A DNA stretch of 64,000 nucleotides from an uncultured bacterium (GTDB taxonomy: Bacteria > Calescibacteriota > Calescibacteriia > Calescibacteriales > Calescibacteriaceae), in NCBI GenBank assembly GCA_938036315.1, contig CALHPK010000001.1:62001-126000 (forward strand). Reading direction: 5' to 3'. The translations under genes and the position numbers were made by a program. This document shows, in pieces, positions 29,701 through 37,172 of this stretch. The notes under the pieces were generated by a model. The model did not search any database. It was not told the DNA's origin and saw only the letters and a program-made list of their open reading frames with translations. Numbering within the stretch: position 1 is the stretch's first letter; every line of letters starts with the position of its first letter.

Positions 29701-32700
29701 TCCTTATGCTGATCCTTTCTTCCACTTTCTCACCAAGTCTTACTTTTCCAAAATCTACTGCTTGAGGTTCAACCTGAATTTTCGGATAAGGAGCTAAAGT
29801 CTCTTTACTTATCCCTCTACCTCTTAACACCACAGTAACAGGATTCCTATACCATACGTTTGAGTATATGTATAAGATTTTTTCAAACGTTCCAAGAGCA
29901 TTCGGAGTAAAGTATATATCAATTTTAGATGAAGATTGAGGAGAGACCAAAAACGGAGTAGTAGCTCCCGGGTTGAAAGGTTTTTCTACTTGGATGTACG
30001 TTACAAGCAGAGTATAATCTCCAGTATTGGAAATTCCTAACGGCATAGATTTGAACCCTCCAACGACTACATCACCAAAGTCAAGTTCAGAAGGCACAAC
30101 TACTATACCCGGTACCTCCTCACCTTCCCCAGGTACCCTACCTCTACCAATCAATTGAACAGTAATAGGATTTTTATATATAACATTAGAATAAAGCTGG
30201 AGAATGTCTGAGAATATCCCCACAGTTGTAGGTGCAAAATAAACCTTTACACCAGTCGAAGACTGAGGGAGAACTACAAAAGGTAATACCGATTCATACA
30301 AAAATGGCGGATTTACTTTAATTTGTGTTACAACAAGGTTGTAAGTTCCTGGGTTTGATATAGTAACCGTCACCGATCTAAATCCGCCTATGGGTACTTC
30401 TCCGAAATTGATATTAGATGGATCCACAGATATGTCGGCAGAAACTCCCCTTACATAAGCATTGACATATATTGGGAAGATTATTCCTTCAGTTGGATTT
30501 GATGCGACAAATGAAAGTGTACGCAAGAACTCCCCATTTTCCGGAGGCTCAGTGTAAACAGGATACCCAATCCAAGTTCCTGGCTCTAAGAACTGAGTCA
30601 TAGGTGAGATCAGGAACGGTTGGAAATTTCCTCCGTTAGCTGGATATATATTCAATGAAAGGAAATTCGATCTATTTACAAGTGTTACCTCTCTGGTAGC
30701 CCTTTCTCCTACTACAACGTCCTCAAAATTTAAAAATGGCGGGATCACTCCCACTACACTATTTCGGTCTATAACTTCGCCAACCAATAAAATTGAGAAA
30801 ATCTCTGAAATGGAATTGGAATAAATATTTAGCAGAGATAGAAAGAGTCCCTCCTGAGATGAACCGAACGCAACCGTTATGTCGGCAGTATTTCCTGGAG
30901 CAACAGTAAAGTTTGTAGGTGAAGGAGATGAAAATGCTCCACTTTCCCCCGAAGCTTGATTATATACTTTGACATCTTTTATAATAAGGTTCACACGTCC
31001 GGCGTTTTTGATCTTGACAATACATTGCTTTGTGTGATTTTTCAGAACAACCCCGCAATTTACAGATGTTTCCGCCTCTATCACAGGAGCTATACCTTTC
31101 CCTACAAGCTTTACAGTAAAGAGACCTTCATCATGGTCATCGCTCAAAACACGTATATAATTTACAAATGTGCGCTCCCCCTGAGTTATTCGCCATGGAG
31201 AAAATCTAACCCACAGAGGAAATGAACCACCCAAAGGAATAAGAAACGCTGGGATCTCTCCCCCATCCCCAGGTTGAGGTGCTGTAACCCGAAATGGAGA
31301 ATCAGTGCCAGCAGGAGTTAGAATCATTGTAACTCTAATTGGATAATCACCAATACACAACTGCCCGGGCAAATCTATATTCTGATCTTTCATATTATTC
31401 AGGTAAATTACTACCGAGGTTGTTTCCCAAACCGCAACCTCACCAAAATCAACCGTACAAGTAAGAGAATTCCCATAACCCTGACAACCTGCTGGTGTTA
31501 CTGGTGCGGGAGAAGTAATTCCGATATCCGGATAAAGTGATACCCCCGTTATTGGAACAGAAAAAATACCAGTTGTTTGAGATATTGGCTCGTGCCAACT
31601 AAAACTCACACTTGTAGTAAAAACTCCTTCAGAAAGTGTCTGAAAAGAAACACTCATTTTGAAATCCTTATTCCCGGCATCCCATACCTCCCACTTATCA
31701 TCATTGCATGAAAGATTATCATTTCCTTCATAATCAGGTGAACGCAGTACCTGGAAGAAAAAGCCAGGAGGTTGAAATGAAGTACATGAACCAAAATAAT
31801 TAATAAATAAAGGTGAAGTAATTTTTACAGATACAGGAGTTCCTTTGTTCGTGATAGTAAGTTCCTCAACTTTTGCTTCTTTAGGTTTTGCGCAAAGAAC
31901 AATAGGAGTTGGATTTACTTCCACCCCCGTAGCCGGAAACGGCCAAACCTTAATTTCAAACTTCTTACATGCTGTTTTTGATACTGGAGATGAAAAATCA
32001 TGAATAAAAGGAGATGAAAAATCATGAATAAAAGCGGAAAATGTATAAGGGCATGGATATTCTCCGTTACATGGAGAAAGTGCATTATCAGAAATTACCC
32101 CTGTTACTTTTCCTGATATTTCAAGGGTTAGTCCTTCGGGCATAGTTCCCCACACAGGGTACCACCTATACGTTCCGCTCCCCCCTGTAGCTCCAAGCTG
32201 GAATCCACCAGACGAAGGGAAAGGATAACCTGCTCCTGACACCGCATAAGGAAGCTCGTACTGTGTAGTTATACTAATATTATTAAAAGCATCAAAAGTT
32301 ACTGCAGATAAGTAATTTGAATACTTCACAAGTACAACACCGGTCGAGATATCAGCATATGTAGTTCCAGCCACATAAAGGTATTGAACTCCCCAAAGTT
32401 CTGCAGATTTACCAACTTCATCAGTTGCACATCGCTCATAGTATGAAGGATACCATGAAGTTGGCTGAACATACCTAGGTGTGATCTCAATGGGTACAGG
32501 AACTTCTTCCCTCAGTACCATTACTTTTGCTTTGTCTATTCCATTTTCATTTATTCCATAGAGCAAAGCTATATCTTCAGTTAATTTGCTCACATAAAAA
32601 ATCATATTGGGGTTATAAAATGTCACAAATTTAGGGAAGTGAGTCTGTCCAGTTGAAGCATTTACCTCTTGATAACATATCTGAGTTGAACCAGGCTCTT

Positions 32701-33514
32701 GAACCCCCAAACAGTAAAGTGGATTAATATAAAAAATAAGAAATTTATTACCTTTGTAAAAAACAGCATTCGGTTTGAGCTCTTGATAATCTGGGACAAA
32801 AGATGCTGCCGTGTTTCCCCCTACCGGTGTTCCCGAAGAACTTATAACTTGAAAATATATATCCCAGTTTGACGCTCGGTAATCTTCCCAGGCGACAAGA
32901 TAGACTCCGTTACCGTATGCAGCTGATGGATTACGCTTAGGTGCTGGATCAACAGCTATTGCTACAGGAGTAAGAGGTTGAGCAGATAAATCAAAAATAA
33001 CTCCGCTTATTCCCCCGTTATACTCAAAAGCTAAAAAGACCTGTCCCAAATCTTCGTTAAACGCTAAAGTAGGATTCACCCCTGTAACACCTGCATATGA
33101 GTGTTCAACTGCAGCATTGTCACTTCTGAGGATTGAAAGAGTTATATATTCTCCGTACTGATATGCAACAGCATAACTACACCCTGATGCATAACAACCA
33201 AATGAAATAGCTGGGTCTGTACCTGAAGCGGTAAAATTTGCGTAGTCAACGTTTCCGTCTGACAGACTTAAAAACTTTGAGCTCAATTGATTATCTTTTT
33301 CATACACTATAAGCCATCTTTTATTCACCCAATCAAAAGCTGAAACTGCTTTCCCTATATTCCCAGAATCTATTTTTATAAATCCTTGATTTACAAGTCC
33401 ACCACCTAAAAAGAATCCAAGTGCGGTGGCTAATAATAAAAGTAGAACAATAAACAAAAATTTTCTTGACTTAAAAATATCCCTCATAGCCACAGAACAG
33501 AAAATATATTTCAT
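26789..33514 (-). CDS. Giant HYDIN/ASH-repeat protein fused to an OmpA-family outer-membrane protein (2241 aa)
   Basis: Residues 14-34 form an N-terminal membrane segment or signal. Residues about 40-400 look like a beta-propeller (LAWEDYRASNWDIYFQVI is typical). A putative-Ig domain spans about 420-515. From about 650 to 1560 there are roughly eight ASPM/SPD-2/Hydin-type beta domains, recognised by INFGEVPIG, LDFGDVVVG, VDFGKVRLG, IDFGRVRVG and similar, spaced about 110-120 residues apart. GGGCSCS followed by a hydrophobic helix and basic residues lies near 1560-1590. A second signal-like hydrophobic stretch ending SPYLASA follows, then a beta-rich barrel-like part, a carboxypeptidase-regulatory-like domain (about 1883-1965), a Lys/Glu-rich linker and an OmpA domain (GHADPTG, RALEVRKYL, SRRIEI). 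The OmpA end should bind peptidoglycan. The role is unknown. Confidence 0.8.
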   Translation of the reverse strand: MKYIFCSVAMRDIFKSRKFLFIVLLLLLATALGFFLGGGLVNQGFIKIDSGNIGKAVSAFDWVNKRWLIVYEKDNQLSSKFLSLSDGNVDYANFTASGTDPAISFGCYASGCSYAVAYQYGEYITLSILRSDNAAVEHSYAGVTGVNPTLAFNEDLGQVFLAFEYNGGISGVIFDLSAQPLTPVAIAVDPAPKRNPSAAYGNGVYLVAWEDYRASNWDIYFQVISSSGTPVGGNTAASFVPDYQELKPNAVFYKGNKFLIFYINPLYCLGVQEPGSTQICYQEVNASTGQTHFPKFVTFYNPNMIFYVSKLTEDIALLYGINENGIDKAKVMVLREEVPVPIEITPRYVQPTSWYPSYYERCATDEVGKSAELWGVQYLYVAGTTYADISTGVVLVKYSNYLSAVTFDAFNNISITTQYELPYAVSGAGYPFPSSGGFQLGATGGSGTYRWYPVWGTMPEGLTLEISGKVTGVISDNALSPCNGEYPCPYTFSAFIHDFSSPFIHDFSSPVSKTACKKFEIKVWPFPATGVEVNPTPIVLCAKPKEAKVEELTITNKGTPVSVKITSPLFINYFGSCTSFQPPGFFFQVLRSPDYEGNDNLSCNDDKWEVWDAGNKDFKMSVSFQTLSEGVFTTSVSFSWHEPISQTTGIFSVPITGVSLYPDIGITSPAPVTPAGCQGYGNSLTCTVDFGEVAVWETTSVVIYLNNMKDQNIDLPGQLCIGDYPIRVTMILTPAGTDSPFRVTAPQPGDGGEIPAFLIPLGGSFPLWVRFSPWRITQGERTFVNYIRVLSDDHDEGLFTVKLVGKGIAPVIEAETSVNCGVVLKNHTKQCIVKIKNAGRVNLIIKDVKVYNQASGESGAFSSPSPTNFTVAPGNTADITVAFGSSQEGLFLSLLNIYSNSISEIFSILLVGEVIDRNSVVGVIPPFLNFEDVVVGERATREVTLVNRSNFLSLNIYPANGGNFQPFLISPMTQFLEPGTWIGYPVYTEPPENGEFLRTLSFVASNPTEGIIFPIYVNAYVRGVSADISVDPSNINFGEVPIGGFRSVTVTISNPGTYNLVVTQIKVNPPFLYESVLPFVVLPQSSTGVKVYFAPTTVGIFSDILQLYSNVIYKNPITVQLIGRGRVPGEGEEVPGIVVVPSELDFGDVVVGGFKSMPLGISNTGDYTLLVTYIQVEKPFNPGATTPFLVSPQSSSKIDIYFTPNALGTFEKILYIYSNVWYRNPVTVVLRGRGISKETLAPYPKIQVEPQAVDFGKVRLGEKVEERISIRNIGVDPLYVASISLSSYEDLYVRLPSLPAIVNYFDQITVSVEFYPQREDVITSSMVIISNSVDTPMVVVQIRGEGANSHIYVDDEIDFGRVRVGKKVVKSLIMKNTGNLPLQIKGIEIVGEAFSLDIEKKEFELQEKSEIAVPIYFLPTRLEEYRGEITIYSSDLTRGIVKVGLSGIGGSPVLYIERTEIDFGQIYIDEVTEYILPISNIGSAPVEILVTPPSVPVFSVEATYIVIPAGASYSLRFVLSPQGKFGRFEDVVKFITDDPRQPEIQVKLSGTVNRFKVLPVGGGCSCSASSPEAMLSFLLQFVITFIVIKLRSNLFRIIVVAVVLKKILSPYLASADIGGVDIQAFKLSQDVRYFSVIRTAELRPKRFFSSVLFFNFSDTPLKLKVLKGTKTVDSRVMIPYVISGGISLGYVTLQDLELNLYFQLMKIANQKEFEFADPIVEARWKILDLEKKFFLAINPVVNIPVGGEFSSYGVVSPRVSILSTYKSLLMGGELMISGGLGMMYISPTQIGDVSMSSSGLISGGVSYSFSDFSLSFEALSSIPFENIRKENTPVESVVSIGYKILPLLYIRSGAGFGLTEGIGTPKFRVFSILTYNIGPDLEKRIRISGSVIDSDSNPVDSGYIYIPEIGIYSRVSAGKFEVNLPEGEWTFRAVSPGYLVKEEKFAITASTRKLEITLERGSSKAYISLFDRSGIPTSKKILVKSPNEARMLISERVVVSVPGIHIIQVDGREKEISFQPDEIVWVNLKVPFEEIEAIAKEITGEGGKPHGEDKKSESTTEDRKKSRDEAGKKEGKEAVKTKKEKEKEEEGDDYVVKLLEQVIKEREKSLVELREREVKRETEIEKRILPLIEAAASQFEVGRWEIPRGAFTLLDRAAEIIISNSDKIASIEIEGHADPTGDEDFNIILSYMRALEVRKYLLKKGVRIPIRIIGYGSAKARLEKDWSESRRIEIKVFAREK
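31986..32033 (-). repeat. 24-bp perfect tandem duplication inside the HYDIN/OmpA gene
   Basis: Two identical 24-bp units lie head to tail and add eight codons in frame, giving FIHDFSSP twice in the putative-Ig domain. Identical copies suggest a recent duplication. Confidence 0.95.
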
Positions 33515-33835
33515 CCATATATAATTTAAGGCTCTTTATAATCTTAAATAGATAAATATAAGAAAATAGTGATAGATCAAAGACTGCAAAGTTCCCTACT
33601 CTCTCTTTCTCTTTTTTGTTCTTATAGAAATATAATATAAAGTGAAAGATGATTTTTGAAAATCAATAACTTAGTGTTAGTTTCATCAAAAGTTTTATCA
33701 AAAGTTTCATCAGAAGTTCTATCAAAAGTTCCATCAAAAGTTTTATCGGAAGTTTTATCAAAAGTTTTATCAAAAAGCAGATGCTAAAAAGTCGGAACAA
33801 TATATTATACTCAATAAATTGTAAAATTTTCTACG
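33515..33835. other. 321-bp gene-poor spacer between divergent HYDIN/OmpA and vanZ-like genes
   Basis: This space should contain promoters for both flanking genes, which run away from each other. Apart from the 12-bp repeat array at 33680-33775 I see only AT-rich sequence and a TATAAT-like stretch near 33631. I cannot assign a promoter with confidence. Confidence 0.5.
33680..33775 (+). repeat. Eight-unit 12-bp tandem array
   Basis: Eight head-to-tail 12-bp units of consensus GTTTTATCAAAA cover 96 bp without an indel; units differ at one to three positions. Read on the plus strand the array is open and gives V-x-S-K/E repeated, from a GTG at 33674 to a TAA at 33785-33787 (37 residues). No ribosome-binding site was seen and no protein is claimed. 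It lies about 60 bp upstream of the vanZ-like gene, so a leader or promoter role is equally possible. It is far too short-period to be CRISPR. Confidence 0.95.
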
Positions 33836-34186
33836 ATGTTTCATAGGATACTGTTTTTTGGGTGGGCGATTTTAGTCGTATGGAATGCGAGCAGAATTGT
33901 TACGATCCCCTTTCAGGAAATTCCTCACATTGATAAGCTTCTTCACATGATCTTTTACATCCCCGGAGGATACACGGCATTTTTGTTCATCAGAAGCTTC
34001 GGAGTAAAATCTTACTCACTTGCCTTTTTAATTTCTAGCTGTATAGCTGTTTTAGATGAATTCATTCAATCGCTAACACCTCACAGGGACCCAAATATAT
34101 TTGATATTTTTGCCGACCTTATAGGAATAATTTTAGGTCTTTTTCTTGTGCGTCTGAAAGAAAATTTATCAGTTACACGAAAATAA
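33836..34186 (+). CDS. VanZ-like membrane protein
   Basis: The 116-residue protein has about four hydrophobic segments and the VanZ-family landmarks: HIDKLLHMIFYIPGG in the first half and DEFIQSLTPHRDPNIFDIFADLIG in the second. In Enterococcus VanZ confers low-level teicoplanin resistance, but most VanZ-like proteins in other bacteria have no known role. Resistance should not be inferred here. It stands alone upstream of speD, separated by about 150 bp that include an A/T-only hairpin. Confidence 0.8.
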   Translation: MFHRILFFGWAILVVWNASRIVTIPFQEIPHIDKLLHMIFYIPGGYTAFLFIRSFGVKSYSLAFLISSCIAVLDEFIQSLTPHRDPNIFDIFADLIGIILGLFLVRLKENLSVTRK

Positions 34187-34195
34187 AATCAACAA

Positions 34196-34233
34196 AAAAA
34201 AACAAAAACTCCGGAAAATTTTTTTGTTTTTTT
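34196..34233 (+). terminator. Possible A/T-rich hairpin after the vanZ-like gene
   Basis: AAAAAAACAAAAA (34196-34208) pairs with TTTTTGTTTTTTT (34221-34233) around a 12-base loop, giving a 13-bp stem with a single G-C pair. It lies just after the vanZ-like stop and before speD. The stem is weak and the T-run is part of it, so termination is uncertain. Confidence 0.3.
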
Positions 34234-34287
34234 CATCAAAAAAGAATTCAAAATTTATAATGGAAAATAAATATTTTTTTAAAAAAA

Positions 34288-34297
34288 AGAGGAGGTA
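34288..34297 (+). promoter_or_regulatory. Strong Shine-Dalgarno in front of a short ORF overlapping speD
   Basis: AAGAGGAGGT ends six bases before the ATG at 34304. It is the best ribosome-binding site in the region, yet it serves a 32-codon frame and not speD. A second AAAGGAGGTG at 34316-34325 lies inside that short frame, about 9 bases before the likely speD ATG at 34335. Confidence 0.6.
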
Positions 34298-34303
34298 ACA
34301 GAT

Positions 34304-34402
34304 ATGAAAAAAGGGAAAGGAGGTGGGGGAGGAAATGGAAAAGAAGTCGCTGGGGATCCACATCATAGCAGAGTTATATGGTTGCAACCCGGCTCTACTT
34401 GA
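34304..34402 (+). CDS. Short ORF (32 aa) overlapping the speD start, possible leader peptide
   Basis: ATG at 34304 has an excellent Shine-Dalgarno and opens a Gly/Lys-rich 32-codon frame, MKKGKGGGGGNGK and so on, that ends at TGA 34402, about 65 bp inside speD in another frame. It resembles nothing I know. It might be a leader peptide coupled to speD translation, or the relic of a frameshift in the G-rich stretch that once joined this start to speD. Coding is unproven. Confidence 0.3.
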   Translation: MKKGKGGGGGNGKEVAGDPHHSRVIWLQPGST

Positions 34403-34835
34403 TGATGAAAAATTCATAACCGACACTCTTGTAAAATCAGCTAAAAAGACAAAAGTCACTGTAATAGATCACATCTCACAAAAATTCGAACCTCAGGGCG
34501 TCTCAGCAGTAATTATCATATCGGAGTCTCACCTTGCAATTCATACCTGGCCAGAATTCTCATATGCAGCTCTGGACTTTTACACCTGCGGACAAGAAGA
34601 TCCAGAACCCGCAGTCAGAGAAATAGCAGAATCCCTTGGAGCCCGAGATATCACCATATTCAGAACAGAAAGGGGTAATATTGAAAAAATCAAACTCTTC
34701 ACCAGAAAGAGACGAGAAAGCAAAAAATCTAAAAAAGAAGACACCACTAATAATAATAAAGAAGGAATCATAATTACAGGAGAGAATGGAGAAAGTGAAA
34801 AAACCAGAACTACAGAAATACAAGTTCTACTTTGA
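34335..34835 (+). CDS. speD: S-adenosylmethionine decarboxylase proenzyme
   Basis: SpeD makes decarboxylated SAM, the aminopropyl donor for spermidine. Counting from the ATG at 34335, the self-cleaving serine that becomes the pyruvoyl group is S65 in ISESHLAIHTWPE; H70 and C85 (DFYTCG) match the processing and catalytic residues of the prokaryotic class 1b enzymes. A GTG at 34323 is a possible alternative start. The core ends near residue 120; the remaining 45 or so residues are hydrophilic, Lys-rich then Asn/Glu-rich, and partly encoded across the start of speE (50-bp overlap). speE follows, so the two form a spermidine operon. Confidence 0.92.
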   Translation: MEKKSLGIHIIAELYGCNPALLDDEKFITDTLVKSAKKTKVTVIDHISQKFEPQGVSAVIIISESHLAIHTWPEFSYAALDFYTCGQEDPEPAVREIAESLGARDITIFRTERGNIEKIKLFTRKRRESKKSKKEDTTNNNKEGIIITGENGESEKTRTTEIQVLL

Positions 34836-35709
34836 TTGGACTGACAACTCCTCGGGGATCTTCTATACTATAGAGGAAATAATAGCAAGCCGAAAAACTA
34901 AATTCCAGCAAGTTGACATATTGAAACTAGGAGAAATTGGACTTTCTCTTGTAATAGATGGTAAAATTCAAATCGCTGAACTTGATGAATTTGTATATCA
35001 CGAAGTTATAGTTCATATACCAGCAATAACATTCGGTAATCCAGAAAGGTTCCTGATAATCGGTGGTGGTGATGGCTGTGCCCTCAGAGAAGCCCTAAAG
35101 TACAAATCTGTAAAAGAAGTAACTTTGGTAGATATAGATAGGGAAGTGGTTGAAATGTGCAAAGAATATCTTTCCCATATAAATATGGGAGCATTTTTCG
35201 ACCCTCGCTCACGCGTGCTGTATGAAGACGGAAGAAAATTCATAGAAACAACTAATGAAAAATTCGATATAATAATAATGGATACTGTAGACCCACTTGA
35301 ATTCGGACCCGCATATATGCTCTTCACAAAAGAATTTATGGAAAAAATAAAAGACAGATTGACCGAAAACGGAATAGTTATAATTCAATCCAACACCATA
35401 TACCCAGGAGGTAGTAGATTTCTCCACGCTATGTACAGAACCATAGAAGCCACATTCCCAAAAGTGTCATTTGCATCAGCATATTTGAGATCTTTTATGC
35501 TCAACTGGGCATTCATCATAGGTTCAAAAAGAAGAATCCCCGAAGAACTAAGCTATGATGAGATTAAAGCCTCACTATCTACAATTGAAACAAAATATCT
35601 CACCCCAGATATATTTAAGGCATGTATAGCAAAACCCAAATTCTTCATCGAAGATATCAGAAAATCAAATGAAATAATCACAGATAAATCACCAATATTT
35701 GCAATCTGA
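34786..35709 (+). CDS. speE: Spermidine synthase (polyamine aminopropyltransferase)
   Basis: SpeE transfers the aminopropyl group of decarboxylated SAM to putrescine or a related diamine. Landmarks are VIDGKIQIAELDEFVYHE, the SAM-site motif LIIGGGDGCALREALKY, VDIDREVVEMCKEYL and the catalytic-loop IIMDTVDPLEFGPA. The length of 307 residues is slightly above the usual 280-300. The ATG at 34786 is preceded by AGGAGAG and lies 50 bp inside speD, so translation is likely coupled. Exact amine specificity, such as putrescine, agmatine or cadaverine, cannot be read from the sequence. Confidence 0.93.
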   Translation: MEKVKKPELQKYKFYFDWTDNSSGIFYTIEEIIASRKTKFQQVDILKLGEIGLSLVIDGKIQIAELDEFVYHEVIVHIPAITFGNPERFLIIGGGDGCALREALKYKSVKEVTLVDIDREVVEMCKEYLSHINMGAFFDPRSRVLYEDGRKFIETTNEKFDIIIMDTVDPLEFGPAYMLFTKEFMEKIKDRLTENGIVIIQSNTIYPGGSRFLHAMYRTIEATFPKVSFASAYLRSFMLNWAFIIGSKRRIPEELSYDEIKASLSTIETKYLTPDIFKACIAKPKFFIEDIRKSNEIITDKSPIFAI

Positions 35710-35893
35710 ATGATTTTTATCAAATAAGTTATCACATCTATATATAAAAACCAACAATCCGGCCTGCCACAGGTAAACCAAGATTTCATACCCTACATCC
35801 CTACAAAAGCAAACTGAACTCTGAGCAAATTTATTGCAAATTATTATACATAAACTCAAAGTTTACACAATTATCTAAGATAGATCGCAATTT

Positions 35894-36717
35894 ATGAATA
35901 TATCTGACATACTCAAGCTTACAAAAATAAGGATATCCTTAGCTAACTGTCTATCTGCAATTAGTGGATTCGCCATAGCTGGGGGAGAAGTTATATCTAT
36001 CAGATCAGCAATTTTATTTTTAGGGATTTTTTTTTAGCAGGCGGAGCAAGCGCCTTTAACGAAATATTAGAAAAAGAACAAGATAAAATTATGCTCAGAA
36101 CTATGTCCAGACCTATCCCAGCTAAAAGTATGTCACTAACACAAGCGTATATTATCACTGCAGTATATACAATTTTGGGGATTGTTCTGTGCTACCAGAT
36201 TGGGATATTGACTGCAATCACTGCTGTTTTAGCACTAGTATTGTATGTTTTTATCTACACTCCGCTAAAAAAAATAACATCGTTTTCTTTATTTGTAGGG
36301 GCATTGGTCGGAGCTTTACCTCCACTTTCAGGCTATGTAGCAGGAAGTAGCGGAATAATAAAAACCGAAGCGATACTTTTGGGAGCATTCCTATATTCCT
36401 ACCAGATACCACATACACTATCTTTGTTCTACATTTTCCGTGACGATTACCTCAGATCTGGATTTAAAAACTTTGCAAGCCTTGAACCAGCAAGACTCAA
36501 AAGATTAATCATCATATCGCTAATTCCCAACCTGCTTTTCGGTGTGATCCTTATGGCAAAAATAAATTTGGTATTATCTCTTATTCTATCCGGCGGTTCT
36601 GTGGTCGCATTTGTAAAAGCAAATCACAATATCAAATCATTATTTCATATACTCAATCTCTTTATGGTTTCAACTCTGGCACTGATAATTTTGGATTCAA
36701 TTTTCACAAGATATTAG
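35894..36717 (+). pseudogene. ctaB: Heme O synthase / protoheme IX farnesyltransferase, interrupted by a frameshift in a T9 run
   Basis: From ATG 35894 the frame encodes an UbiA-type start (ISDILKLTKIRISLANCLSA) and stops at a TAG right after nine T residues (36027-36035). One extra T would continue into LAGGASAFNEILEKEQDKIM, then LRTMSRPIP, the N-x3-E-x2-x-D and RT-x2-RP motifs of CtaB/CyoE. YTPLKKITSF, VGALPPLSGY and YQIPHTLSLFYIFRDDY follow, so the enzyme family is clear. CtaB farnesylates heme B for heme-copper oxidases. The break may be a sequencing error, a real mutation, or slippage on the homopolymer that restores the protein. The downstream open part begins near 36043, and its first ATG is at 36091. 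No oxidase genes are in the window. Confidence 0.8.
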
Positions 36718-36817
36718 CGGAATAAAAGTATGTATTTTTGCAATTTTGCAATACAGACAACAGTAACAAAATTATATACTTATCGTATCATTAGGGTTGA
36801 TACTGCGCAGATCGAAA

Positions 36818-37153
36818 ATGAAACTGTATTTAAAAGATCTTGTGAAATATGCTGGGGCCTCTGGGGACTTCAACGAGATACACTACAATTATGAAGTCGC
36901 AAAACAGGCTGGGTTTGAACGCCCAATAGTTCACGGGATGCTAACTATGGCACTGTGTATAAAACGCGCAACAAAAGAAAAGAAAATATCATATAGCCAC
37001 ATAAAAAAAGTAAAAGCCAAATTTCTGACACCAATACTTGTGGAAGAAGAAATTGAATTCAAAGTTGAAGAGAAAAATCCAAAACTCATATCCGTTTTAT
37101 GCATAAAACAAGATGGTAAAATATCAGCAGAATGCGAAATAGAGCTGAAATAA
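36818..37153 (+). CDS. MaoC-like (R)-specific enoyl-CoA hydratase/dehydratase
   Basis: The protein has the single hot-dog fold pattern of R-hydratases: YAGASGDFNEIHYNYEVAKQAGF followed by PIVHGMLTMAL. The Asp of SGDFN and the His of EIH form the catalytic dyad of the family. About 111 residues from ATG 36818 is normal; an in-frame TTG at 36797 would add seven residues and is less likely. Such enzymes hydrate 2-enoyl-CoA or act in fatty acid or polyhydroxyalkanoate metabolism. The substrate is not deducible. It ends 19 bp before the nucleoside hydrolase gene. Confidence 0.85.
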   Translation: MKLYLKDLVKYAGASGDFNEIHYNYEVAKQAGFERPIVHGMLTMALCIKRATKEKKISYSHIKKVKAKFLTPILVEEEIEFKVEEKNPKLISVLCIKQDGKISAECEIELK

Positions 37154-37172
37154 CAAAAAATAAAAGACTAAT

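Noticed and set aside
33680-33775. Regular repeats considered as a CRISPR array
   Set aside because: Units are 12 bp, contiguous and without spacers; no cas genes are nearby.
33836-34186. VanZ-like gene considered as a glycopeptide-resistance determinant
   Set aside because: No vanH/A/X genes accompany it; VanZ-like proteins are common without resistance, and the host appears to have an outer membrane.
35710-35893. Gap before ctaB checked for tRNA or riboswitch
   Set aside because: No cloverleaf or recognised leader; AT-rich with a CCGGCC-like patch only.
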